Below are positions 43,233-52,035 of a stretch of DNA of 64,000 nt, piece by piece (within the stretch, counting starts at the first letter, position 1; each line of letters starts with the position of its first letter). Where the stretch lies: positions 1,767,860-1,831,859 of the forward strand of contig NZ_CP039373.1 of NCBI RefSeq assembly GCF_000179235.2. The letters run 5' to 3'. Under the pieces are notes generated by a model. It had not been told where the DNA came from, ran no database searches, and saw nothing but the letters and a program-made list of their open reading frames with translations. Both the position numbers and the translations under genes were made by a program. The stretch is from Synechococcus sp. CB0101. GTDB taxonomy: Bacteria > Cyanobacteriota > Cyanobacteriia > PCC-6307 > Cyanobiaceae.

Positions 43233-46200
43233 GCCGGCTGCAGTTCCGCCAGTTCCTTCAGGGCCAGCAGTTGCCAGCGGCGGCACTGGGCGGGTGATGA
43301 GCGGTAGAAGCTGTCCCAGGCTTCTGCCTTGTGGGTCGGGTAGTCCTCAGGAGCTTGCTCAGGGTGCTGTTGCTGCCAGCCCACCCGCACGGCGTGGCCG
43401 ACCACCACATCCAGAGCCAGATCGTCGTCGAAGCGCACCTGGGGGTTGGCATCCACGAAGGCAATCAGGGTGACCAACGTTTCGATGCAGAGGCGGCGGT
43501 ATTCCGGTGCTTCGATCTTGCTGAGCAGGTGTTCCACGTGGGTGGCGAAGTTGCGCTCGCCCGGCGTCTTCTCCTTGAGCAAGGCGCTTTCGAGCCGGTT
43601 GCGGCGCTCCAGCTTGTCGCCAATCACGAGGCCGCGGCAGTGGTGCAGCAGTTCCCAGATGCCGGGGTGGAAGTTGCGCGGCACGATCTGCAGCGCGCCC
43701 ATGCGTTCGCGGTGTTGGAGCCAGCAGCCGCTCTTGGGGAGCTCCTCCAGTGGATCGGGCGCTTCCCAGCGCACCCGGCCGCTCACATGCAGCTGCTCCT
43801 TGCGCTGCAGGGCTGCCTTGGCGTGTTCCACATCGCGCAACACCTGTTGCAGGCGGCGGCGGATCGCGTGGGGTGGCTCATCACAGAGGGCCTCGAAGGC
43901 TTCGATCGGTGTGAGGTCGCGCTCGCCCGCCAGTTCACTGGTGAGCAACAGCAGCAGTTGGCCAAGCTGCAGGGTGAGGCTGCCGCTGAGCAGGGCCGGT
44001 TTCCGCCGGGCCACGCCATCGAGGGCGAGCAGCAGCTCCTGCTGCAACATCCACTCGCGGCCGTCTTCGCCGCTGTAGCGCTGAATCATCGCCGCGATCG
44101 CCAGGCTGCCCGTGGGCTGGCTGAGCAAGGACTCGCTGGTGTAGTTGCGGCCTACCACCACCTGCTTCTGGCGCACCAGCAGGTCGGTGAGGGCATCTTC
44201 CAGTTGCGGGTGCACCAGACCCAGGGAGCCGGCGCAGCGGCGCACCACGTTCCAATTGGCATCGGCCAGGGCTCGCCGGTAGATCTCCTCCAGCAGCGTC
44301 TGCGGTGTGGCACTGCCGCCGGGGCCGCTGAGCTCGGCCTCCAAGCCGAGGCGATGCACCAGCTGCTCGAGCAATTCCGCCTGCTCCGTGAGCGAGTGGC
44401 TCTGCCAGAGCCGCTCGGTGAGCGCCTCTACCGCCGACTCCTCCAGTTCCTGTTCCTCCGCAGCGGTGAGCGGTTGCTGCTCCGTGCTGGCTTGCAGCAG
44501 AGCGGGCGCGCTTGGCGCTGGACGCGAGCCCTGCGGTGTGGCGTGCTCCGGCAGCTCGGCCCAGCTGGCCTGCTCCATCAGCTCCCGGAGCGGTGCCAGC
44601 TGCACCGCCACGCCGTGCATCAGGCCACTGCGCAGCTGCTCGCCGAGGCGCAGGAAGGAATCGGGGTTCCGCTGGAAGGGGCCTTCCTCCACGGGGATGA
44701 GCAGCAGCGGTGCACCCACGCCACGCCAATGGCGCTGCAGCTGGCTGATCTCGCTCTCCACCGCATCCACCAGCAGCTCGGGATCGTCGGAGAGGTAATA
44801 GGTGCTCTCTTCCAACACCGCCGGCAGAAAGGCCAGCGCTTGGCCGCCCTGGCGATACAGCCGGGCCGTCACCATCGTTTCCATCCGCAGTGGTGGGTGG
44901 CCGCTCAGGCCCAGCCGCGCGTTGGCGCCCACGGCCGCCATCCGCTCACCCAGTTCGGCGGAACTGGCGATCGCCACCTCACCCGGGCGGGTCACCGCCA
45001 GACCAGCCTGCTCGAGGGCAGCAGCAATGTGCTCGCGTGCCGGCACGAAGCTCACCAGCACCTGATCAGCCCCCAGGCTGCAGCCCAGGCGCCGGCCGCT
45101 CGGGTCGAGATCCTCGGGCTGCAGCAGCCCCAGCAACATCAGATCGCCCAACCAGGTGAGGCTCTGGGTCCAGAGCAGCGGCACGTTTTCGTTGGGCACG
45201 CGCGCCTGGCTGCCGGGCTGAAGTCGCTCGGCTTCCACCGCTGCTTTGGGCACCACATAGAGCTCCGGCAGGAGCTCCACCCCATCCACATCCACAGCCA
45301 CTTGGTGCAGCCGCTCACGCCACTGCCAGGCCTCCGTCCAGCGCTCCTCGCAGCAGGCGGTGATCAGCTCATAGGCCAGGAACAGCGGCCACTCGCATTC
45401 GATGTGCTCGAACTGGGCCAGCTCCTCGCGCTCGTAGTGGAGCCGGTTGTGGTCTTCCACCACGGTCTGGTGACCGTCGCGGCGGAAGCGCTTGTAGCCG
45501 TAGGGCCCGCCCAGCTCGTTGCGGATCTTGCGGCGGGTGCGCTCCACCAGCTCGGGATCCTCCACGGCCCAGGCGGGGTAGCCGATCACCGAGAGGCAGG
45601 CCGCATCCACCTCTTTGCTGGCGGATTCCCGCGGCAGCAGGCCGGTGAGGGCGCGGCGCAATCGCACGATCGCGTCGTGGGGGATGTGCAGGCTGCACTG
45701 ACCGTTGCCATGGGGCCCATAGAGATCGAGCCCTTCGAGGGCTTCCAGCGCCGCCTTCACCAAGCCGATCGAGCTGGCGTTGCGTTCGGGCAGGCCGTGA
45801 TTGCCCTTGTCGCCCCGCTCCCAGATGCCGTAGTCGCGCACGCGGTAGGCGCGGGCCACGTAATACACCAGGTTTTGGATGAAATCGCGCTCGTGGCTGG
45901 TCTGCACCACCACCAGTCCCGAGCGGGTCAGCTGGGCGAGTTGCAGCAGAAAGAGGGCCGTGGCATCGAGCTGCAGATGGCCCCAGCCGTCATCCGGCAC
46001 CACCGGTTCGCCGCTGCCGGTGTCGTATTTGGCGTGCAGCGCATCGAGCGGCTGCAGGCTGTGCTTGAAGCGCTCCACCTTCGGGGCCTGGCGCAGCATC
46101 GCGTTGAGCAGGCCGCGCATCAGCTGCAGCACGCGCTGCTCCAGCTCGAACACCCGGGTGCTTGCGCCGCTCAGGCGGCGGTGAGCCAGCGCCAGGCCCC

Positions 46201-46489
46201 ACACGCACTGGATCGAATATACGCAATCGCGCACCCAGGCATCGCCGTAATTGCCATGCACGGTGTGGGCGGTGCTGGCGGGCAACAGGCCGGTGATCGG
46301 GTGCTGGCGCTGGAGCACCACGCGGTTGATCTGGGTATCGAGCTCCTGCAGGCGCTGCCAGGCTTCAGCCGCACTGAGCTGCAGTGGGGCTGCGGGGCTG
46401 GCCGTGGGTGCGCTGCTGAGCATCGTGGGCGCGGCGAAACCGGGCTGCAGCCATAGATTCTCTCGTGTGGCCTCTGCGCTCGATGGCAT
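43229..46489 (-). CDS. GH15-like / phosphorylase kinase alpha-beta-like glycoside hydrolase family protein
   Basis: A very long protein (1086 residues) with a glycoside hydrolase 15/phosphorylase-kinase-type (alpha/alpha)6 barrel in its first half: LPASTAHTVHGNYGDAWVRD, YSIQCVWGLALAHRR and GDKGNHGLPERNASSIGLVK. The second half is alpha-helical and lacks a recognised motif. Family members act on starch, glycogen or other alpha-glucans. It is probably cytoplasmic, having no signal. The ATG at 46489 is likely; an ATG at 46423 would also fit and leave space for promoters of the divergent WecG/TagA gene, whose start is 2 bases away from 46489. Glycogen metabolism is a plausible but unproven role. 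Confidence 0.83.
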   Translation of the reverse strand: MPSSAEATRENLWLQPGFAAPTMLSSAPTASPAAPLQLSAAEAWQRLQELDTQINRVVLQRQHPITGLLPASTAHTVHGNYGDAWVRDCVYSIQCVWGLALAHRRLSGASTRVFELEQRVLQLMRGLLNAMLRQAPKVERFKHSLQPLDALHAKYDTGSGEPVVPDDGWGHLQLDATALFLLQLAQLTRSGLVVVQTSHERDFIQNLVYYVARAYRVRDYGIWERGDKGNHGLPERNASSIGLVKAALEALEGLDLYGPHGNGQCSLHIPHDAIVRLRRALTGLLPRESASKEVDAACLSVIGYPAWAVEDPELVERTRRKIRNELGGPYGYKRFRRDGHQTVVEDHNRLHYEREELAQFEHIECEWPLFLAYELITACCEERWTEAWQWRERLHQVAVDVDGVELLPELYVVPKAAVEAERLQPGSQARVPNENVPLLWTQSLTWLGDLMLLGLLQPEDLDPSGRRLGCSLGADQVLVSFVPAREHIAAALEQAGLAVTRPGEVAIASSAELGERMAAVGANARLGLSGHPPLRMETMVTARLYRQGGQALAFLPAVLEESTYYLSDDPELLVDAVESEISQLQRHWRGVGAPLLLIPVEEGPFQRNPDSFLRLGEQLRSGLMHGVAVQLAPLRELMEQASWAELPEHATPQGSRPAPSAPALLQASTEQQPLTAAEEQELEESAVEALTERLWQSHSLTEQAELLEQLVHRLGLEAELSGPGGSATPQTLLEEIYRRALADANWNVVRRCAGSLGLVHPQLEDALTDLLVRQKQVVVGRNYTSESLLSQPTGSLAIAAMIQRYSGEDGREWMLQQELLLALDGVARRKPALLSGSLTLQLGQLLLLLTSELAGERDLTPIEAFEALCDEPPHAIRRRLQQVLRDVEHAKAALQRKEQLHVSGRVRWEAPDPLEELPKSGCWLQHRERMGALQIVPRNFHPGIWELLHHCRGLVIGDKLERRNRLESALLKEKTPGERNFATHVEHLLSKIEAPEYRRLCIETLVTLIAFVDANPQVRFDDDLALDVVVGHAVRVGWQQQHPEQAPEDYPTHKAEAWDSFYRSSPAQCRRWQLLALKELAELQPA

Positions 46490-46491
46490 CA

Positions 46492-47250
46492 ATGGCGACG
46501 GATGCGTCCCGCACTGGCTTTACGGGCCCTGCTGATCCGCCGTCCTGGACGGTCACATCAGTGCTGGGCGTGCAGGTGGCGGTGAGCAGCAATGTGTTTG
46601 CGGCGGCACTGGAGCTCAAGCAGCGCGGCGGCGGCCAGATCGTGACGCTCAACGCCGAAATGACCATGGCCGCCCGGGCCAATCCGGAGCTCGGCGCTGC
46701 CATCGCCCAGGCCGATCTGGTGATCCCCGATGGGGCGGGTGTGGTGTGGGCTCTCGGGCGCCAGGGCTACCGCGTGCGCCGTAGCCCCGGCATTGAGCTG
46801 GCTCGCCAGCTGTTGGTGTACGCCGCAGCCCACCATTGGCGGGTGGCGCTGGTGGGGGCCAGCCCCGAGGTGATGGAGCGGTTGGTGGAGCGGTTGCAGG
46901 CCGAGATCCCGCAGCTCGATCTGGCCTTCGCCATCCATGGCTATCAAGACCCGGAGCAGTGGCCGGGCATTGAGCAGCAGCTGCAGCAAGCCCGGCCGGA
47001 TCTGGTGTTGGCAGCCCTGGGGGTGCCCCGCCAGGAAACCTGGATCCAGCGGCTTCACGCGGGCCAGCCAGGGCTGTGGATGGGCGTGGGCGGAAGCTTT
47101 GATGTGTGGTCTGGCGCCAAGGAGCGTGCGCCGAAGTGGATGGGCCGGCTGCAGATCGAGTGGCTCTATCGCCTCATTCAGGAGCCCAGCCGCTGGCGGC
47201 GCATGTTGGCCCTGCCTGCGTTTGCTTGGGCGGTGCTGCGGCGCGGCTGA
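46492..47250 (+). CDS. WecG/TagA/CpsF-family glycosyltransferase
   Basis: A cytoplasmic glycosyltransferase of 252 residues that usually adds a ManNAc-type sugar to an undecaprenyl-linked acceptor. The family core reads VLGVQVAVSSNVFAAAL, IVTLNAEMTMAARANPELGA, LVIPDGAGVVWALGRQGYRV and LVLAALGVPRQETWIQ, then MGVGGSFDVWSGAKERAPKW with REPxR-like SRWRRM. The ATG at 46492 is the most likely start; upstream and downstream alternatives exist (46483, GTG 46561). Together with the UDP-sugar and ligase genes it points to envelope polysaccharide synthesis. Confidence 0.86.
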   Translation: MATDASRTGFTGPADPPSWTVTSVLGVQVAVSSNVFAAALELKQRGGGQIVTLNAEMTMAARANPELGAAIAQADLVIPDGAGVVWALGRQGYRVRRSPGIELARQLLVYAAAHHWRVALVGASPEVMERLVERLQAEIPQLDLAFAIHGYQDPEQWPGIEQQLQQARPDLVLAALGVPRQETWIQRLHAGQPGLWMGVGGSFDVWSGAKERAPKWMGRLQIEWLYRLIQEPSRWRRMLALPAFAWAVLRRG

Positions 47251-47280
47251 TTCAGGGCCGTTGCTCAGACCTAGTCAGCA

Positions 47281-47310
47281 AAAAGCGGTGGGAGCCTGGC
47301 CCCCACCGCC
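47281..47310 (-). terminator. Intrinsic terminator downstream of psbK
   Basis: On the minus strand GCGGTGGG and CCCACCGC form a perfect 8-bp stem (9-base loop), followed directly by five Ts and then GCTG. It lies 54 bp beyond the psbK stop. Confidence 0.8.
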
Positions 47311-47364
47311 GCCTCTTGAATTGCCGAGATCTGTTCTCAGCGGTTCAGAATCAAGTTGCTGGCT

Positions 47365-47508
47365 TCAGCGGAAGCCCACCGAGGCCTGCCACACGAAGGC
47401 CAGCAGCAGGAAGAACAGGGGAATGATCGGCAGGATGTCCACCAGTGGCGCGAAGGCCTGATAGGCCTCGGGCAGCTGGGCCAGGGTCTGCAGGGCGTAG
47501 GCGGCCAT
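47365..47508 (-). CDS. psbK: Photosystem II reaction centre protein K
   Basis: A 47-residue single-helix photosystem II subunit at the periphery of the core, near CP43. It has a short N-terminal prepeptide ([19 protein letters not shown]) that is processed in cyanobacteria. The mature [18 protein letters not shown] and VWQASVGFR carry the conserved PsbK signature. It is 30 bp downstream of tgt on the same strand, a linkage conserved in marine Synechococcus, and ends in a terminator. Confidence 0.96.
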   Translation of the reverse strand: MAAYALQTLAQLPEAYQAFAPLVDILPIIPLFFLLLAFVWQASVGFR

Positions 47509-47538
47509 CCCGGAATGTTCGTTGGCTAGAGGCGGACG

Positions 47539-48687
47539 CTACCACGTGTGTGCGGCTGGGGAGTCGGGTTCCCAGGGAGCGAAATCCTCTGAAAAACAAC
47601 CGTCGCGAATCGCTTGGGCCATGGCGCTGCTGAAGCGCACCAGCTGGGTGATGTTGTGCAGGCTCAGCAGGATCTTGCCCAGCAGTTCATCGGTCTTGAT
47701 CAGGTGGTGCAGGTAGGCGCGGCTGTGCGTTGTGCAGGCCGGGCACGAGCAGCTCGGATCGAGGGGGGTGTGGTCGTGGCGGAAGCGGGCGTTTTTGAGG
47801 TTCCAGCGTTCGCCGCCTACCAGCGCGGCGCCATGGCGGCCCAATCGGGTGGGCAGCACGCAATCGAACACATCGAAGCCATTGGCCACGGCGATCGCCA
47901 TCTCCGGCAAGGTGCCCACCCCCATGAGGTAGTGGGGTTTGTCGTCTGGGAGGAGCGGCCCAACCTGGCGCACGATCCGGTGCATCTCCTCGGCTGGCTC
48001 ACCCACGCTCACGCCGCCCACGGCGATGCCCGGCAGCCCCATCGAGCTCACCACCCGCGCTGACTCTTCGCGCAGATGCGGGAAGCAGCCTCCCTGCACG
48101 ATGCCGAACAGGGCCTGATCGCTTTTGGTGTGGCTGCTGATGCAGCGCTCCAGCCAGGCATGGGTGCGGCGGCAGGCGGAGGCCACCTCGCTTTCGGTGG
48201 CGGGATAGGGCGGGCACTGATCGAAGGCCATCGCCACATCGGCGCCCAGGGTCATCTGGATCGCCATCGAGCGCTCGGGGGTGAGGTCGATGCGGGCGCC
48301 GTCGCGGGGTGAGCGGAACACCACGCCCCGATCGTTGATCGTGTTGATGTCGCCCAGGCTGAACACCTGGAAGCCGCCTGAGTCGGTGAGCATCGGGCCG
48401 CCCCAGGCCATGAAGCGGTGCAGGCCGCCGCCGTCGGCCACGATCTGCTCGCCGGGCTGCAGGTGCAGGTGGAAGGTGTTGGAGAGCACCATCTCGGCGC
48501 CGGTGGCCTTGAGCTGGGCGGGTGTCACGCCCTTCACCGTGGCCAGGGTTCCCACCGGCATGAACCGTGGTGTGTTCACCACCCCATGGGGGGTGTGAAA
48601 GCAGCCGCAGCGGGCGCGGGTGTTCGGGCAGTGGGCCGTGATCTCGAACGCGAACACCAGCGAGGCAGCAGGATTGGCTGATCCCAT
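47539..48687 (-). CDS. tgt: Queuine tRNA-ribosyltransferase (TGT)
   Basis: Exchanges guanine for preQ1 at position 34 of tRNAs with GUN anticodons. The key aspartates are in [16 protein letters not shown] (substrate recognition) and [18 protein letters not shown] (nucleophile). The zinc site is [20 protein letters not shown] with the distal histidine. Length is 382 residues, normal. It precedes psbK on the minus strand and is divergent from cobS. Confidence 0.96.
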   Translation of the reverse strand: MGSANPAASLVFAFEITAHCPNTRARCGCFHTPHGVVNTPRFMPVGTLATVKGVTPAQLKATGAEMVLSNTFHLHLQPGEQIVADGGGLHRFMAWGGPMLTDSGGFQVFSLGDINTINDRGVVFRSPRDGARIDLTPERSMAIQMTLGADVAMAFDQCPPYPATESEVASACRRTHAWLERCISSHTKSDQALFGIVQGGCFPHLREESARVVSSMGLPGIAVGGVSVGEPAEEMHRIVRQVGPLLPDDKPHYLMGVGTLPEMAIAVANGFDVFDCVLPTRLGRHGAALVGGERWNLKNARFRHDHTPLDPSCSCPACTTHSRAYLHHLIKTDELLGKILLSLHNITQLVRFSSAMAQAIRDGCFSEDFAPWEPDSPAAHTW

Positions 48688-48698
48688 CGTTGCTGGCC

Positions 48699-49472
48699 GT
48701 GGCCAAGGCCCCGTTTCGCGCCGCCTGGCTGGGGGATCTGGCCGGGGCTTGGATCTTCTACAGCGTGCTGCCGCTGCCGCCGGGGATCACGCCGCGCTTT
48801 GAGCGCATCGCCCGCTTCGCCCCCTGGATCGCCCTGGCGATCGGCGGGTTGGCGGCGGGGCTCTGGCAGCTGCTCAGCCCCGCCGGCTTGATCGCGCAAG
48901 TGGCGTTGGTGCTGGCCCTGGGCAGTTGGCTGAGCGGCGGGCTGCATCTCGATGGGGTGATGGACACCGCGGATGGCCTGGCGGCTGGTCCGCAGCGCCG
49001 GCTCGAGGCGATGGACGACAGCCGGGTGGGGGCCAGTGGCGTGCAAGCCCTGCTGCAGCTGTTGTTGGTGCGCATTGCTGGGTTGGCCCTGCTGGCGGCA
49101 GCGGCCCCCTGGGCCTTGCTGTGGGCGGAAGTGTGGGGGCGGATCGCGCCGCTCGTGGCGATGCAGGCGTTCCCCTATCTGCGTGAGCCCTCCAAGGGAA
49201 CCGCTGCCTTCCATCGCGCCCATTGGCGCGGCTGGTGGCTGGAGCTGTTGCCGTCGGCGTTGGTGCTCGGGGCGCTCACGGCCCTGGCTCATCCACCGTT
49301 TGGCTGGTTGGGTTGGCTGGGGTTGATCCCCGCGCTGTTGGTGCCGCTGGAGCTGGGGCGGCGCCTCGGCGGCCACAGCGGCGATAGCTATGGCGCTTGT
49401 GTGGAGTGGACCGTGAGCTGGAGCCTGTTGCTGATGGGCCTGATCAGCTGGCGTTTGGCAGCGGCAGCCTGA
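48699..49472 (+). CDS. cobS: Adenosylcobinamide-GDP ribazoletransferase (cobalamin synthase)
   Basis: Joins adenosylcobinamide-GDP and alpha-ribazole in the last steps of B12 (here pseudocobalamin-type) synthesis; an integral membrane enzyme. The signature [20 protein letters not shown] is intact, followed by [20 protein letters not shown]. Several hydrophobic helices follow. The GTG at 48699 gives 257 residues; a TTG at 48690 is an alternative. It is 11 bp from the divergent tgt ATG. The 3' end overlaps the convergent histidine kinase gene by 29 bp. Confidence 0.94.
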   Translation: MAKAPFRAAWLGDLAGAWIFYSVLPLPPGITPRFERIARFAPWIALAIGGLAAGLWQLLSPAGLIAQVALVLALGSWLSGGLHLDGVMDTADGLAAGPQRRLEAMDDSRVGASGVQALLQLLLVRIAGLALLAAAAPWALLWAEVWGRIAPLVAMQAFPYLREPSKGTAAFHRAHWRGWWLELLPSALVLGALTALAHPPFGWLGWLGLIPALLVPLELGRRLGGHSGDSYGACVEWTVSWSLLLMGLISWRLAAAA

Positions 49473-50556
49473 GCACGAATGCGTTGCCCGCCTCGGGCAG
49501 TTCGGGGTCGAGCCGGCTGGCTGGCACCACCAGCTCCAAGTTGCCCCCAAGCTCGCGAGCCAAGTCGCGAGCCAGGGCCAGGCCCAGGCCGCTGCCGGGT
49601 AACGCGGCTCCGTTGCTGCCTCGTACCCCTTTGGCAAAGATCTGTTCACGCTCCTCGCTGGGAATCAGCGGGCCGCTGTCCCAAATGCTCAGTTCCAGCT
49701 GCTCACCTGCCTGGCAGTGCAAGCCGATCGCGCCCCCGCTGCGGCTGTAGCGGAAGGCGTTCTCGAGCAGGTTGGCCACGATTTCGCCCAAGGCACTGGC
49801 ATCGCCGTGCCAGCTAGGCAGATCGTTAGGAGCATTCCAACTGCGCCCCTGCAGGTTGGCGGTGGCGGCGGCGCGTTCCAGCAACGGCCGCAGGATCTGC
49901 TCAAGACTTTCTGATTCCCCTTGGCTGAGGCCAGCTGGCAGCAGCAGCGGCGGGTTGCTGCGCTCGCTGCTGATCAGGGCCGGTGCCTCGGTGAGGTGGT
50001 CGATGGCTTCCACATAGCGACTGATTTGGCGTTGCTCCCCCAGCAGGCTGTCCACCAGTGGGAGGTTGCGGGCATCTCCATCGAGCCGGCGGCGCAGCAA
50101 TTGGCCAAAGGTTCGGAGCGCGGCCAATGGGTTGCGCAGCTGATGCAAGAGCAGCCGCAGTTGGTCATCCCGATCGCTCAGTTCACGCCCGAGCCGCTGC
50201 TGCTCCAGATCCAGACGCAGTGCTTCGGTGAGACAGCGGGCTGTGGCCTCCAATCGCTCACTCAGGCTGTTGGGCCAGGGCCAGCGATCGGCATCCACGC
50301 GTAGGGCACCCAGCAGCATCGTGTCGTCGCGCAGCGCTAGCCAGCGGCGGCCGGTCTCCGCCGGCACAGTGCGGTCTTGGCCAGTGCGCTCGCTCAGGGC
50401 CAGGGACTGGGGCCAATGGCCGATCGCCACCAAGGAGGGTTGGCCACCCGGCTCGGGCACGGCCACATACACCACCAGGGCCAGCAGATCGGGCCGATCC
50501 GTGAATTGGGCCAGCTGCTGCTCGAGCAGCGCCAGAAACCGCTTGGAGACCTGCAT
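49444..50556 (-). CDS. Sensor histidine kinase
   Basis: A soluble 370-residue histidine kinase. Residues 1-125 form an N-terminal sensor domain without transmembrane segment, perhaps GAF-like. The dimerisation/H-box at about residue 138 reads LLLHQLRNPLAALRTFGQLL, with Gln and Asn replacing the more usual Glu and Thr. The catalytic domain has N-box GEIVANLLENAFRYS, then DSGP, EQIFAKGVRG and GSGLGLALARDLA. A similar HQLRNPL box is found in some cyanobacterial kinases related to Hik2/CSK, but assignment is tentative. No response regulator is beside it. The 3' end overlaps cobS by 29 bp. Confidence 0.88.
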   Translation of the reverse strand: MQVSKRFLALLEQQLAQFTDRPDLLALVVYVAVPEPGGQPSLVAIGHWPQSLALSERTGQDRTVPAETGRRWLALRDDTMLLGALRVDADRWPWPNSLSERLEATARCLTEALRLDLEQQRLGRELSDRDDQLRLLLHQLRNPLAALRTFGQLLRRRLDGDARNLPLVDSLLGEQRQISRYVEAIDHLTEAPALISSERSNPPLLLPAGLSQGESESLEQILRPLLERAAATANLQGRSWNAPNDLPSWHGDASALGEIVANLLENAFRYSRSGGAIGLHCQAGEQLELSIWDSGPLIPSEEREQIFAKGVRGSNGAALPGSGLGLALARDLARELGGNLELVVPASRLDPELPEAGNAFVLRLPLPNAS

Positions 50557-50899
50557 CTGAGCGGGAACTGGGATGGGATCGGGGCCGCTCAGGGGACGGG
50601 CCCAGCAGAAATTTTGCCGACCGTGTTCGAAATCTGGGAAAAAGTCTTAAGATTCTCGGTATCGACCAATACCTCGCAGCCCGGGCGCGGGCGGCGCGGC
50701 GATCGGCCTTCCCGGTCTTGTTGCATCTCTGTGCAAACAAGGCTACAGCAGTGGATGTTGCGTCCTCTGCTGATGGGAGCGGTGCCGTCGTGCCGCCCAC
50801 CCGGCTTGCAGGTGTATGGGCGTTGCCGAGGCCTCCGGCTCATCGCTGCCGGCCCTCATCGTCCGTCTCCATTCACCCTGCCCTCACGGGCTTAGCTCC
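50557..50899. other. 343-bp intergenic region between the histidine kinase and the DUF3155 gene
   Basis: No ORF with family support was seen. It holds an AT-richer island at about 50607-50672 in an otherwise GC-rich region, including AAAAGTCTTAAGATTC, where TAAGAT could be a weak -10. Both flanking genes point outward, so divergent promoters are expected here. A small RNA cannot be excluded by reading alone. Confidence 0.45.
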
Positions 50900-51271
50900 A
50901 TGTCCAAGAAGCGCAAGCGCATCAGTCGTCGTCGCCTGGCCGGTCAGCGGGTTCTGGCTCACGTGGCCACCCACAACCTGGAAACCGGCGAGTACAAGCC
51001 TGTGACCGCCGCACGTCGCTACATCGCTGAGAGCAGCATCGTGCCTCCCGCGATCCTGAACGTGCGTCGTAACGAGCACACCACCGATCGTTTTTTCTGG
51101 GGCGAGAAGGGCCTGTTCAGCGCTCAGTACGCCGAAGAGAACCACTTCCTCTTCCCCTCCCTGCGCGAGATCGTCGACCGCATCGGCGAAGACACCCTGT
51201 TCGCCGGTCTGGAAGCCATGGCTGCCGACGACTGGGAAGAGATGGAGGAGTACGAATACGCCTTCGTTTGA
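50900..51271 (+). CDS. DUF3155 protein (cyanobacterial conserved)
   Basis: A 123-residue protein of the DUF3155 family, widely found in cyanobacteria and of unknown function. It begins SKKRKRISRRRLAGQRVLAH, has the conserved block NVRRNEHTTDRFFWGEKGLF and ENHFLFPSLREIVDRIG, and ends in an acidic tail (WEEMEEYEYAF). The basic N-terminus could bind nucleic acid, which is inference. It is expressed from the long upstream spacer and ends in a strong terminator. Confidence 0.92.
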   Translation: MSKKRKRISRRRLAGQRVLAHVATHNLETGEYKPVTAARRYIAESSIVPPAILNVRRNEHTTDRFFWGEKGLFSAQYAEENHFLFPSLREIVDRIGEDTLFAGLEAMAADDWEEMEEYEYAFV

Positions 51272-51315
51272 TCGGTGTTGTTCACCGCTTTAGCGATCGT
51301 GCGTTTGCGCTTCAG

Positions 51316-51342
51316 CCGGTCCTGAGGGACCGGCTTTTTTCA
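51316..51342 (+). terminator. Intrinsic terminator of the DUF3155 gene
   Basis: The arms AGCCGGTCC and GGACCGGCT form a perfect 9-bp stem with loop TGAG, directly followed by TTTTT. It lies 45 bp past the stop. Confidence 0.88.
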
Positions 51343-51368
51343 TGGCTGCGGTTGATCCCTGCCGCGGA

Positions 51369-51980
51369 TCACGGTTGAACGCTCAGCTGCTGGCGAACGA
51401 AGGCGCCGATCGGCGGTAAGACCGCTGCATCGATGGTGTGGCCGCCTGCAAACGCCAGGAGCTCTGCGCTGTTCCCGGCTGCCTGCAGACGTTCCAGCAC
51501 CGCTTCGCTGGCGGCAAATGGCACCACGGGGTCTTCGCGGCCATGGCTCAGCAGTGCCGGCGCCACGCCGGCTCCGGGCGCCCATCCCTCATGGGGATAG
51601 CCGCTGCAGGCCACGATCCCCGCCAGCGGCAGGCTGCTGCCCACATCCAAGGCCATGGCGCCGCCCTGGGAAAACCCGAGCAGCACCGTGCGCGTCAGAG
51701 GCACACTGTTCGCCAGGTCTTCTAGCCGAAGCCGCAGCGCCTCCCGGGCGGCCGGCAGCTGGCTCCAATCGATCGGCTGCAGGCCGTACCACTGGCGGCC
51801 GCTGCCGTAGGGATGCGGTTCCGGGGCCCGCAGCGCCACCACGCTCACCTCGGGTCCCACCAGCAGCGAACCCAGATCGAGCAGGTCGTCGGCATCGGCA
51901 CCCCAGCCGTGCAACAGCACCAGGCGCTGTTGGGCATCGCTGGGGCCGAGCTGCAGGGCATCGGAGCTGGAGCCAGTCAT
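51369..51980 (-). CDS. Alpha/beta-hydrolase, phospholipase/carboxylesterase type
   Basis: A 203-residue serine hydrolase of the carboxylesterase 2 family. The oxyanion region is [15 protein letters not shown], the nucleophile serine sits in [15 protein letters not shown], and acid and base residues are in [14 protein letters not shown] and [12 protein letters not shown]. It starts at the ATG 51980; the reading to 52046 overlaps purH upstream. The substrate is unknown (small esters or lysolipids). It is divergent from purH. Confidence 0.89.
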   Translation of the reverse strand: MTGSSSDALQLGPSDAQQRLVLLHGWGADADDLLDLGSLLVGPEVSVVALRAPEPHPYGSGRQWYGLQPIDWSQLPAAREALRLRLEDLANSVPLTRTVLLGFSQGGAMALDVGSSLPLAGIVACSGYPHEGWAPGAGVAPALLSHGREDPVVPFAASEAVLERLQAAGNSAELLAFAGGHTIDAAVLPPIGAFVRQQLSVQP

Positions 51981-52035
51981 GGGAGGGGTGCGCAGCTGCT
52001 GCGTAGGTTGGACCTTCTGCCTCCACTCAACAGCC

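Noticed and set aside
43331-46456. A 1041-codon plus-strand open frame opposite the GH15-like gene
   Set aside because: It is a mirror of the minus-strand gene in a GC-rich region. Its composition (His, Gln, Ala rich) and lack of any family motif show it to be non-coding.
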